This document shows positions 23,823-34,479 of a stretch of 64,000 nucleotides of DNA, piece by piece. The first letter of the stretch is position 1. The number at the start of each line of letters is the position of its first letter. The position numbers were made by a program, and so were the translations under genes. The notes under the pieces were generated by a model that was not told the DNA's origin, searched no databases, and saw only the letters and a list, made by a program, of their open reading frames with translations. Source of the stretch: Aphrocallistes beatrix (lineage: Eukaryota; Porifera; Hexactinellida; Sceptrulophora; Aphrocallistidae). The DNA lies in the NCBI GenBank assembly GCA_963281255.1, contig OY725506.1:1-64000 (forward strand), written 5' to 3'.

Positions 23823-26192
23823 TTAAAAACTTGTTCCGGACAGACTTTTTATTACTTCGATTAACTTTTTGTTCTCGTCTTCACTCCTCTGCTTCTCCGC
23901 TTCCACTTGGTGAATTTTCTACAAAGTCAGAACAGAGCTCAGACAGAGACTGCGTTGTGCGAGAAATCATAATCACAGCTGACATACCTGCTCGGCGAAC
24001 TGGAGCTGTTGCAGCTTCAGATCCAATCTCGTTCTCTCCTAGCACAACAAAAGCTCGCATTAGCTATTCTCATAAATCAGTTCTGGCAGACTAGAGCCGT
24101 GCAACTTACTTTCTTTTCTTGCTCGTAAGCTCGCGTGGTGTCGGACAGACGTCGGTTCATTTGCGAAATATATTTCTCTGATTTCATTTTATCTTTGAGA
24201 TCCAATTCTCTATCGATCTTAATCTGCGTTATTTCGTCTTGCAGTCTCTTGCAAGATCCCTGATCTTGCTCCCACACCTGACACAACACAACAACAAGAA
24301 TAAACAACAACAACAACAACAATATCGTTTGGCATACTACTGGGCTCACTTCTTTCTGAATTCTGAGTTGGTTCAATTCATCCTGCATCCGTTTGGTCGT
24401 TGTCTGCTCTTGTTCATAGAGCTAGCACAACAATGTCGACAATAAAGCTCAAATACAAATAATAGAAGTTACTAAGTAATAACAACAAAGTTACTTTTTT
24501 GTAGAAATTGGAGTCATTGTTAGTTCTCTCTTCTTTGCTATTATATCTAAACATAAATACAAACATTTCAACAGGAGTAAACATAAGCAACACCTCCACC
24601 ACTAAACCAACCTTGAGTGTGAGGCGATCAAGCTTGTCTTGTTGTCATTCTAGTTGGATTATTGTTTAGAAAATACAAACAAACAATCAAGTGTGAAAAG
24701 GAAAGCTTACTTCATATTTCGACAGCTCTGTGGTCTTGGAATGGGTTTGAGAGTGGTAGTTGTAGGGGGTGGACACGTGGGGGGTGGCAGTGCTGAGGTG
24801 AGAGTTCGGAGTGTGGATGTTCGCGGCTGGAATTTCTTCTGAAGTCTCCATCGATTCCTTACTCATGGAATCCATCACATCCTAGCAGCGCAGTAACTGA
24901 ACCGTTCTAACTGACCAAACTGAATACGCTAGACTCACGTCCTGTGAAATTCCAGTGCTCCGTCTTGGCGGCTTCGTCATTTTCCGCGTTGTGCTGGAGT
25001 AGCTGGGCCGGTCCCTGCGGATGTTGGCGGGATCATCCGGCACTGTGGGCTCCTTGCTCTGCTCTCCCTTCTCTGCCGTCCCGCCTACGAGGCAAGCACG
25101 ATTAGTTCTGCCTAATCGCGTCCATGGTCTAGTGCCTCTCACTGTCCCACCAAATCGAGTAGTGACAACACGTCACGTCGGAATTAGCCCTGATAGACTA
25201 TTTTAGAACTTCAAATTACTTGCGTCCTACTCAGACCAGTGGCATGGTGGCAGAGTGGCAGTGGCAGAGTGGCATACCTGTCTCATCCTTGAGAGCGAAT
25301 GCGTCCAGACTGACCGCGGACCCGGAGCTGGAGCCGGCGGGGGCGGGGCCGGACTTCTCGAAGTTTCCGATTATGGCGGACACGCGGTTGATGGCGGGCG
25401 GCCAGGGGCGCTGCTCGCGAGTCTGAGAGGGAGTGCGGCCGATGTCCGAGTAGAGCCGTCCGCCCGTCCCGTGCGTCTGAGGGGGGTCTCTGAGCATGCG
25501 CCGGTCGGAAGGTGTGAAGCTGAAGGAGTCCGGACCCGTGGACTCCTTGGACGGGACCTTGTTGATCCTAAATCGAGTCTCCGTCCTGCTAGGCGTTTCC
25601 TGCAGAAACGATTAATCACATTTTGCTTAATCGTGTTTGTATGTTTAGAATCATAATTGCAGGAAAGAAGGAACTGAGGGCTTCTTTCCAAATAGTTAAC
25701 TTAGTTCGTATACGATGCACAAGAATATCTGCACATCCTTGTATGGCATTCTGCGTTCTAAATGTGTGGATAGAATTCGTGAAAGCTGAATTCTATTCAC
25801 ACATTTCGAACGCATTTATAGGCAGTGAAGTGGCGCAATGTGGTCTGGTGGCAGTCCTTAGCCTATACTCGCTAGAATGCATAGCCACTCAGATGTGTGA
25901 ACATTTCAGGTTTCAGAAGCCCGCGATTCAGCTGTTCCTGATACAGAAGAACAGACACTGGAGCCAGCACAATACCTGAGAGGAAGAGGCGTCGACTGTG
26001 CTTGGGGCCGCCTCTCCGCCTCCGTTCTCCCCAGCAGTGCTCTGCTCCTCGCCCGGCTCCGCGGAGCTGGAGAACTCCTCCATGGCCCGATTCAGGACGT
26101 CCGGGTCCACCGGCTGCGTCTTCCTGCGTCCGTCCAGACTCTTCCGGCTTCCCGTCTTCCTGGCGATCTCGCTCGTGTTCCTGGGAGACTCG

Positions 26193-26225
<33 letters not shown>

Positions 26226-29200
26226 GCAACAACAACAACACGACAGTACCTGGAGTAGCTGGGGGAGTCGCAGGAGGGGGTCGAGTCTGACTGAGAGGAA
26301 GAGAGAGGCGCCGGTCTCTGGAGTTTGGCGATGCCGCCAGACGCAGGTTTGCCGGGAGGGGGCACGAGGGAGCGGAGGTTCTCTTGGGAGGTGTCATGGG
26401 GCGCGGGGCCGTTGGTCCGCAAATCCATGTCAGACCTAAATATATAAATAGAAGAGGTGTGAAATAAATCGTGTCTGTCTTGCAGCTCGATTTGTACCTG
26501 ACACGGCGCGTCGTGACGTTGGCGGTCCCGTTGGAGGGCAGAGAGGGTCTCTGGTACTTGGTGCCGCCCACCTCGCGATGCCCGCCCTTGTCCGCCTTGG
26601 GGGCCTGGGAGGGGTAGGAGGACTTCCGCGGTGTGTCCAGGCTCTGGTTCTTGAGTCCGTAGTGCAGGTACTTCCCGGACGTTTCCTGTCTGTCCGTCAT
26701 TCTGGAGAGGAGAGAATCAGAGGTGGAGTCTAGTGGGTTTCCCGAATTCAGTGTCGTGGGTCGAGGTGTCTGGGTGGTGCTGGTGTGTCCTATCAACACA
26801 ATGGAAATGTCAATAAATAGCTCCAAGCACCAATCATATAATAGTCAGCGCTCATATGAACGAACCCTCTCCACCTGCTAGCAATATAATGAATTGATTA
26901 TTTATTTGCTTCAGATAAGGGGCCTCATTCACTAAAGTTCTTAGAATTTTTCTTAGAATCGCTATGAAATTCTTAGAATTTGATCAAATCTTAGAATAGT
27001 TCTTAGAATCGCATTTTTTTCTTAGAATTCTTAACCTTGAAATTCTTTACGGATTTTAAGAAATATACTTAGAATTGGTGTCATTCTTAAAGAATTCTAA
27101 GAATAGTATCTTAGTTTTTCTTGAAACATTAATCAAAGTTGATGTTAATATCATAAAATCCTTTAAAAAATTACAACATTGGAGCTGAAGAGCGTAGATG
27201 TTAGGGCGTTGCACCGAACCATTTCATAAATTAAAGCCAATGTTTTTTTTTCTGAAACTAACGGTGTCCAACAATGTAAACTATACCTTAAGAGACAGCC
27301 ACTCTATTCATCATCAATTAGCGAGAGGGTAACATTGTACAAGTATGGCTTTAAAAATTCGAACTTCAAGGATTTAGAATGAATTTAAGTCAACTCCCTA
27401 CCTCACTTAAAATTTCTCTTAGAATTCGTATAAATTCTAAGAATTTGACTTTAGAACTTTAGTGAATGAGGCCCAAGGTCTTCATTACATTCCTATTTGT
27501 CCCTGTGGTTACCTGGCAGGATGTGAGTGTCGGAGAGGGCCCTGTGCTGGAACTCGGGGCTGTCCTCGAGGGAGAGGGACTCGGAGCCTCGCTGCTCCAG
27601 AATCATCCGCTCGTTGTCTCGGTCTTTCTGGTCGATAGAGCCCGCGCGCAGAGCTCTGATCGGAAATGAAAGTCTCCGTTTCCCGATGCTCCCCACGCCA
27701 GACCCGTACTAGAGATAAAGATCAGCTGATTGGCTATAAGATCAGCTGATTGGCTATACGAACAGCTGAGTGGCTATAAGATCAGCTGAGTGGCTATAAG
27801 ATCAGCTGAGTGGCTATAAGATCAGCTGAGTGGCTACAAGATCAGCTGATTGGCTATAAGATCAGCTGTTGGAGCAACTCACGTTAGGACGCTGGTTTTT
27901 GAGGTCGTTAAATACGTCCAGCATTTCGTCCGAACACACATCTTCCATAGTCTCGTTCTACAAGAAAGAGCTGCATAATTAAAGCTCGGCGAGGTATGTG
28001 CCATGTGGAGGCATGGATTAGTTTGTACACTCTGGCCAATTGTATCTGAACGCCACAACCTTTTACATCAAAATTGTAGTTGTAAAGCGTGTATGTTCTT
28101 CACAAATTTATTTGAACAAAGCGAGGCACTTCCAAAAGCGGACGGCCATGGCATCCCAGCAATTATATTGACCCAATGGCGCCACTGCTGCACAATTGAC
28201 GCAAAAGCCTCCGAATACTCAAACCGGGGTTGCATCTAAGCCCTGTTGCGTGAGATTTTGAGGCATTCTATATACGGACCAAGGATGTACATGAACCGTG
28301 AGATTTTGAGACACCGTATTATTTTGAGGCAGTGAAAAATCATGTTCTATGATTATTCATAGAAATAATGACGATATCAGGACTGCTAATTGCATCGTCA
28401 TATTCTGAGGCATGACGTACAAAATGACGATTTATAACTCGTTAGTGATAAAATGCTATACAGTTTCTCTATCAATGTACAAATTAATAGGGAAAATTTT
28501 CGACACAAAAATGGGGCAGAATTATACAAATTTTGATTTCATTTTAGTACAAAAAATGGTATTTCAATGCAATGTCTCATTTCTTACCCTTTCCCCGTAA
28601 TTAAACTATAAAATTGATTTGAATATGTATATGTTCCACACCAAATAGGAATTTGCGGAAAGTATGAATATTCATTTTTACACTGCGCCAAATAGGAATT
28701 GTATTCGTGATCAAATGAATCGGATTGACATAAAATGCGTTATTCTACATTATTCGTGATGATATCATCACCACAAATAAATACACCAATAAGTTATCTC
28801 TAGTTAACGTCAACTTCAATGTATAAGTGACTACAGCATCAAAAAGGTTACGAATGACAATATCACTGCATAATCATTCCACACCTTTAAAGCATTATAA
28901 TAAAATCGATATTGTCATGTCAAAGCATGAATAATCATAGAACATGATTTTTCACTGCCTCAAAATATTACGGTGTCTCAAAATCTCACGGTTCATGTAC
29001 ATCCTTGGTCCGTATATAGAATGCCTCAAAATATTACAGTGCCTCAAAATCTCACGCAACAGCCCTCTCCGGGCTTGGCGCCTTACTATACTAAGCTAGA
29101 GGTCATGGAAGGTGTTAGAAGTACCATCTTGGTGGTTAGGTGGATGGAGGCGCCAGCCATCATCAGGAGTTCGGCCGCCTTGTCTTGCTCGAAGAAAAGC

Positions 29201-30824
29201 GCCGCGTGAAGCGCCGTCCATCCGTCCGCGTCCAGCGCGTTGATGTCCAGACTGTGCAGCTGCACCAGCAAGCTAGAGACACACAGGCATGACGTCACGA
29301 ATATCCATGGTCCATGCGAACTCACCTCAACACGTCCAGGTAGCCCTTGCTCGCCGCCACGTGCAGCGGAGTGGAATCTAGAGAAACTCACATTACTAAC
29401 TGCCATTTCTGTCACTACCTAAGGGCGTTACTTACTCTCCGAGCAGACTGGAATGGGTCTGTCTTGGTTCTCGAGTAAGTACTTGGCGTCTTCTAGCATT
29501 TGTCTCTTCTCAGAGTCCCGAACTAAGTCCACGTCCGTCTCTACATACAATCGATATTCACAGAATTCCTGTGCGCCTATCCGTATTCAGGGTAGCCTAC
29601 CTCCTATAGCTGCAACTAACACCTTCTTGATCTCTCTAAGGCGAAACCTACTCGAAGAGGAAACGTCTTCCTCCGTCCACAACTGCTCACAGATGTCCAC
29701 AGGGAACTCCAGGTCTATGTTAACACAGAGTGGGTCTGCTCCCTTCTCGATCAGATACCTAAGAACCAGTTCTCACTCACCCACTCACTCGCTCACTCAC
29801 TCGCTCACTCACTCACCCACTCACTCACCCACTCACTCGCTCACTCACTCACCCACTCACTCACCCACTCACTCACCCACTCACTCACTCACCCACTCAC
29901 TCACTCATTCACTCACTCACCCACTCACTCACTCACTCACTCACCCACTCACACACTCACTCGCTCACTCACCCACTCACTCACTCACCCACTCACTCAC
30001 TCATTCACTCACTCACTCGCTCACTCACCCACTCACTCACTCACCCACTCACTCACTCACTTACTCACCCACTCACTCACTCACCCACTCGCTCAGTCAC
30101 TTACTCACCCACTCACTCACTCACTCACTCACTCACTCACTCACTCACTCACTCGCACACTCACTCACCCACTCGCTCACTCACCCACTCATTCATTCAC
30201 TCACTCACTCACTCACTCACTCACTCACTCTCACTCACTCACTCACTCACTCACTCACTCACTCACTCACTCACTCACTCACTCACTCACTCACTCACTC
30301 ACTCACTCACTCACTCACCTCACTATCTCCGTATCTTTAGTGTAGACAGAGGCGTGAAGAGGCGTCCATCCGTACACGTCCTTCACATTCACATCGGCGT
30401 CACTCTCCACCAGCAGTTTGATCATCTCAAGGCTGCTGCAGAGCACCGCCTGCACGCACAGAGATCTACACAGTTACTCAGATAGGCCTATCTACAAACG
30501 TACCTGGTGGATGGCGGTCAGACCGTCTACGATGGGTCCGTTCACGTCCTTCCCTGCGCGGATGAAGCTCCACACGTACTCGAGGTCGTTCTTCTTCACC
30601 GCGTCGATGAAGCACTCGAACGCGTCGAACTTGACACGAGACTCGAATCCGGAGGATCGGGAGGGGGCCAGCGACACGTCCGAGTTCTGCCATCGTTTGA
30701 GCTGCTCGGCGCGCTGCTTCACGGCGTCCGCCTGTCTCTCCGCCGACACGAGCGAGAGGTCTAAATCCGGGGATTGGTTCCCGTCCAGGTTCAACTGGGG
30801 AGCGCTCTGGGTCTTATAATCCAT
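23823..30824 (-). CDS. PPP1R12A: Myosin phosphatase targeting subunit (PPP1R12/MYPT)
   Basis: MYPT holds PP1 catalytic subunit to myosin and is switched by Rho kinase. Twenty exons join in phase to 994 aa: 30824-30504, 30449-30319, 29758-29601, 29540-29436, 29377-29326, 29272-29125, 27957-27883, 27708-27513, 26789-26498, 26435-26250, 26180-25976, 25599-25278, 25084-24939, 24881-24711, 24649-24612, 24546-24495, 24421-24350, 24277-24110, 24038-23988, 23918-23823. The PP1-docking RVKF is at residues 63-66, preceded by RAEQLKRW as in other MYPTs. Ankyrin repeats follow (DGLTAIHQ, YGWTPLHASVY, STPLHVAASKG, DGWTALHAA). RRST at about 771-774 corresponds to the vertebrate Rho-kinase site near T853; a second RRST (T696-like) is not evident. 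The C-terminus is a coiled coil ending ENKKLIEVIKSLSG. Two transposons and a tetranucleotide repeat sit in its introns. Confidence 0.92.
25753..25813. repeat. 26-bp inverted repeat with 9-bp loop in a MYPT intron
   Basis: The left arm 25753-25778 and right arm 25788-25813 are complementary over 26 bp with two mismatches (cores GTTCTAAATGTGTGG and CACACATTTCGAAC). Confidence 0.8.
26920..27474. mobile_element. MITE with 22-bp perfect terminal inverted repeats in a MYPT intron
   Basis: Both ends read GGGCCTCATTCACTAAAGTT then CT inward, and the element is flanked by AAG on both sides (26917-26919 and 27475-27477). The body is AT-rich with many CTTAGAAT words and has no coding frame. End sequence and 3-bp duplication recall PIF/Harbinger-like families, but AAG is not their usual target, so superfamily is left open. 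It ends 38 bp from the MYPT exon at 27513. Confidence 0.85.
27718..27870. repeat. 20-bp tandem repeat, 8 copies, in a MYPT intron
   Basis: ATCAGCTGATTGGCTATAAG and close variants start at 27721, 27741, 27761 and so on to 27861. Confidence 0.95.
28244..29061. mobile_element. Long-inverted-repeat transposon (818 bp) in a MYPT intron
   Basis: The left arm (28244 to about 28367) and right arm (about 28925-29061) are inverted copies running TGTTGCGTGAGATTTTGAGG inward, followed by CATTCTATATACGGACCAAG. The right arm has about 18 extra bases. Flanks show GCCC on both sides (28240-28243 and 29062-29065), a possible 4-bp target duplication. The arms contain the sub-repeat TGAGATTTTGAG. The centre is AT-rich with no transposase frame, so it is non-autonomous. 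I cannot assign a superfamily. Confidence 0.8.
29775..30320. repeat. (ACTC)n microsatellite, about 545 bp, in a MYPT intron
   Basis: Tetranucleotide ACTC run with CCC, GCTC and ATTC interruptions between the MYPT exons at 30319 and 29758. The repeat touches the exon: the donor GTGAGTGA of the 30319 exon is itself in register with the repeat. Confidence 0.98.
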
Positions 30825-31136
30825 GCTAGTCTCAGGCAAACAGTTAGTCAATAAATGAACCATGGATAGTACAAGTTTCAACTCGAACTAAGACAATGAA
30901 GTCTCGTCAAGATATTATACCTTGCAAAGTCGGACTCTATACGTCACAGACGGTAAACAACAAACAAGAACACAACCAAACAGAACTAGTGATGACGGAA
31001 CAAAAATCCGAATCAGATCTCTGAGGATAAGATAGAATAAATTATAACCAACAACATATAGAAACGCCGCAATAAAATGTCTACAAACAGAGGTGTCAGA
31101 TACAATTAAACCCAGTTTAGAGTCAAGTCTCTCTCC
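30825..31136. other. Spacer between WASP-like stop and MYPT start
   Basis: 312 bp, AT-rich. The MYPT ATG is preceded directly by GACTAG/C, an acceptor-like site. No separate gene seen. Confidence 0.5.
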
Positions 31137-33687
31137 TCACACATCCACCTGAGAGGACGCGTGTCCGAACGAGGTGTACGAGTTCGACAGACGCCGCAAG
31201 TCCCTCTTCTCCGACACGCGCGCCCGCCCGCGTCTGTTGGGCGCCAGTCCCGCGTTCCCCGGCGGGCGGTAGGAGGGGCCTGAGGGGTAGGCGGGGCCTG
31301 TCAGGTAGGGCGGGCCTGAGGTGTAGGAGGGGTCCGTGGGGTAGGAGGGGTCCGTGGGGTAGGTTGGGTAGGCGGGGTAGGATGGGGGGCAGGGTTGAGC
31401 TGATCGGATGTAAGGTTGAGATTGTTGGTTTGGAAGAGGCTGATTTGAATACGGACTAAATCCATTCACAAACTGATCTGATTGGCTGGGGTATGGAATA
31501 GGATGGTTTGAGGAGGGAGTCGGTTGGGCGGGATAAGGAGGCGGGTGTGTGGTGTACGGAGCAGAGTCAGTGGGTAATGGACTGGGACCAGATTTCGCAG
31601 GATAAGCATTGGAGATTACTGGCAAGGGACTTGAACCTGACTTAGGTGGATATGTGCTAAAACTCTCCTGAGACGGAATTGAGTGGTTATACTGTGGATT
31701 TGTGCCAGGATTTACAGGATACAAATCTGAGTGACCTGGCAATGCAACTGATTGGCTTGGATACGGGGCCGAATTGTTAACATAGGGGACGGAGTTTCCT
31801 GGATACTGAGCTGAATTTGTTGGATAGGGAGCTGACTGAGTCGGTAGAGGACTGGGACCAGAGTGTGGGGGATAAGTATTTTCAGGAGAATCGTAAGTCA
31901 AACCTACGAAAACAAATTAAACAAAAATTAGCAAATGTGTCATAAAGTACACTAAGTAGAATTTCCAGGCGCCTGCCAGAACATAACCAAACAGCTATCT
32001 GCCAGTAGGCATACCTGAGTGCAGAGTTGGTATCTCGGAGTGTTGTCGCCCGAGGTCGGGGTGGGTGGTGGGCGCTAGAGCGGAATCGTGGCGGTGGTAG
32101 TGCATATTTGGCGCGCTGAACTTCCTCTGATCCAGTCTGCTTCTTTCTGGCGCCTGATTCAGAGACGTCCGCTTCTGACACAGATCCGCTTGGGCCTACA
32201 AGAGTCAGCTGAAACTGCCACTCCCACCACCGCACACTGACTGTCTTACCTGCACACTCGCGTCCTCGGTTCCTGTTATGACGCGCGCCTGCACCATTTG
32301 CTTCCGGCGGGAGTTGGGCGTGGAGTCGTCGGGGTTGGAGGAAGAGAGGGAGGAGAGCAGCGAGGCGTCTGATTGGCTGTTCGGGAGAGGATTTGGGGTG
32401 GAGGAGGTTTGGGGCGGCTGCTCCTGGGCCCCTTTCTTCTTCCGCGGGAGAGAAAAGTACTTCTTATTTTTACCGGACTGACTCGCTACAGACAAGTTGG
32501 CTCTGTAAATAGAACGGAAGCATCCATGGTGCCACAGCTGACTCACATTCGCAGTTCCTGGTGTCTGGCTCTGCCTGCACTTCGCTGGTGGTGTTGGGAA
32601 GGGACAGCTTGCTGATGGGGGTTGACAAGTTCCCCTCGGACGAGGCACCGGACAGTCTTTGGGCACGCGAGCGGATTTTGCTTCCGAGAGAGAGAGTGCT
32701 GGTCCGAGAAAGTCCCGCAATAGTTCCTCGGAAAAACCGCCGCACCGTGCCTATAAATAGAATAGAGGCATCAGACCGGAAGTTAGTCTCCGCTGAGATT
32801 CTCACCTTGCAGCTCCTTCTCGCATTCCTCAGTGCGGGTCATGGTGATGCCAGACACGTGGATGAAGTTGCAGGGAGTGGAGATGTGCTTCTTCTCGATT
32901 CTCGGCTGAGAATCCTGGCGGTCCAGCTGCACTTTCTTCGGCCGCTTCTTGCGCGACAAATTCTCCGATTCCTGCTGCGCCTGCAGCCTAAATACAGCCG
33001 TGAATAACCAACCAATCAGCTGATAATCTAACCAATCAACTGATAATCTAACCAATCAACTGATAACACAGCCAATCAGCTGATGGAGACACTCACGTGA
33101 AAGAGGTGTGCAGCCGCTCCAGCCACTCTCTGAGCAGGACACGCATCCTCTCGGCCTCTGACACGTCCCCGAACTCAATCCCCACCTGGCCCAGGTCTGG
33201 CATCCAGAAGGTGTGAAAGTCCTCTGCAAACACCTGTGACACAACAGATCAGCTGACTTACCAGCCTAGCTACGGCACAGGGAATAGGAATGCAGCGAAC
33301 CTGATAGTTGGCGGTGGTGCCGAACTTTCCCTCCCAGGTGCAGAGTCCGGACTCCAGCTCCACCACGACCAGCTTGAGCGAGAACACGGTCATGTCCTTC
33401 ACGTCTTTATACTCTACGAGCAGCCCCGGCACCCCGGTCGTCTGGTAGGTCCACTTCGTGTCCGCGGGGTCCACGTCCACCACGCGCACCCTCTCTCCGC
33501 TCTGAGGCAGAGTCCCGGAGAAGATGCGGCAGACGGTCTCCAGCACCATCACGGAGCTGCGTCTGGAGGACAGCGACAGCTGGATCCGGAACAGCGCCTC
33601 CTTGGACAGCGTGGCCGCCCAGGCGGGCCGCTGCCGTCCCGTCTCCGAGATGGTCTGGTAGTCGTTGTCCGACGCGACTGAGCTCAT
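31137..33687 (-). CDS. WASP-like WH1 + CRIB-like protein without a visible VCA tail
   Basis: WASP proteins couple Cdc42/Rac to Arp2/3 actin nucleation. Seven exons join in phase to 702 aa: 33687-33301, 33233-33097, 32987-32806, 32750-32547, 32500-32250, 32195-32015, 31903-31137. A WH1/EVH1 domain fits residues about 48-175: the LCTWEGKFGTTANYQ strand is followed by FHTFWMPD and GIEFGDVSEAERM, parallel to the FHTF and GLNFADE elements of WASP. Next comes a basic stretch (SRKKRPKKVQ) and a CRIB-like motif (KKHISTPCNFIHVSGI) at about 208-223. The rest is Ser/Pro-rich, and the last exon is a Pro/Tyr/Ser tail with repeated YPxxS units. No WH2, central or acidic motif is visible. It may be a WASP relative with a different output. 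Confidence 0.75.
33011..33084. repeat. 20-bp tandem repeat, 4 copies, in a WASP-like gene intron
   Basis: ACCAATCAGCTGATAATCTA and variants start at 33011, 33031, 33051 and 33071, just before the exon at 33097. Confidence 0.9.
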
Positions 33688-33694
33688 AGCTATG

Positions 33695-33831
33695 GCTAGA
33701 AAGACAATATATCAGCTGTGTAGCTAGAAAGACAATATATCAGCTGTGTAGCTAGAAAGATAATATATCAGCTGTGTAGCTAGAAAGAGATTTGATCAGC
33801 TGTGGGCTAGAAAGAGATTGGATCAGCTGTG
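33695..33831. repeat. 28-bp tandem repeat upstream of the WASP-like start
   Basis: GCTAGAAAGACAATATATCA plus GCTGTGTA recurs at 33695, 33723, 33751, 33779 and 33806. The first copy supplies the CTAG that lies just before the start codon on the minus strand. Confidence 0.93.
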
Positions 33832-34479
33832 TTCACACTAAGGCCTTCCTAGTAGTGGGGCTAGGGAGGGTCCTGGTAGCTCACTTAAGCTGAGAGTATT
33901 TCTATGCACTAATTAGTAGGCGATGAGTGTACACCTGCACATACTACACTGATAGTTTGTAGTTCTAGTAATTAAGTGTATATCTCTAAATTCCTTAGAT
34001 TACATTTCTAGGATCTAGGTTTGTTCTGAGGTCTCTCAATTCCATTTTCTTTCCTAAGGTATCCTCCATTAAGGGAGTTTCAACACGATTAAAAAAATGA
34101 GTGAAACATCCAAGTTAGCTTTAATCACAACGTTTTACGATTTCCTTGCCACTACAGATAAACTCGAGAATCGACTACGTCGAATGCGCTGAGATCAGGT
34201 AGACTAGTGCAATGGCACGAACGTCTCAATACATCAGCCCACTTGATTCTATATTTTATACTCTCAGAGCACCGTGAAAGGATTATTCAGCGATTTCCAA
34301 AGCGAAATCCACAAAAGTGGATAACAGTCGAGCATGGACGCTGAGTGGTTAAAGTGCCATTCGTGCGGTTGCACCACTGCACAGATGGTGGATTAGTTGC
34401 AATAAGTGAAACGTTTAATAAATAAGAATAAACTCATTAATGAGCCGTAAAGCTAAGTAAAGATTAAAGTATAGACTGG
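33832..34479. other. Intergenic between QNG1 and the WASP-like gene
   Basis: About 650 bp with no supported gene. An ATTAAA on the minus strand (34413-34418) lies about 60 bp past the QNG1 stop and may be its poly(A) signal. Confidence 0.5.

Noticed and set aside
24077-24388. 103-codon frame with a hydrophobic run (TILLLLLLFILVVVLC) as a membrane protein
   Set aside because: The hydrophobic part is the translated CAA-repeat intron between two MYPT coiled-coil exons; splicing removes it.
29453-30340. 295-codon frame with repeated THSLTHSP units
   Set aside because: Direct translation of the ACTC microsatellite inside a MYPT intron.
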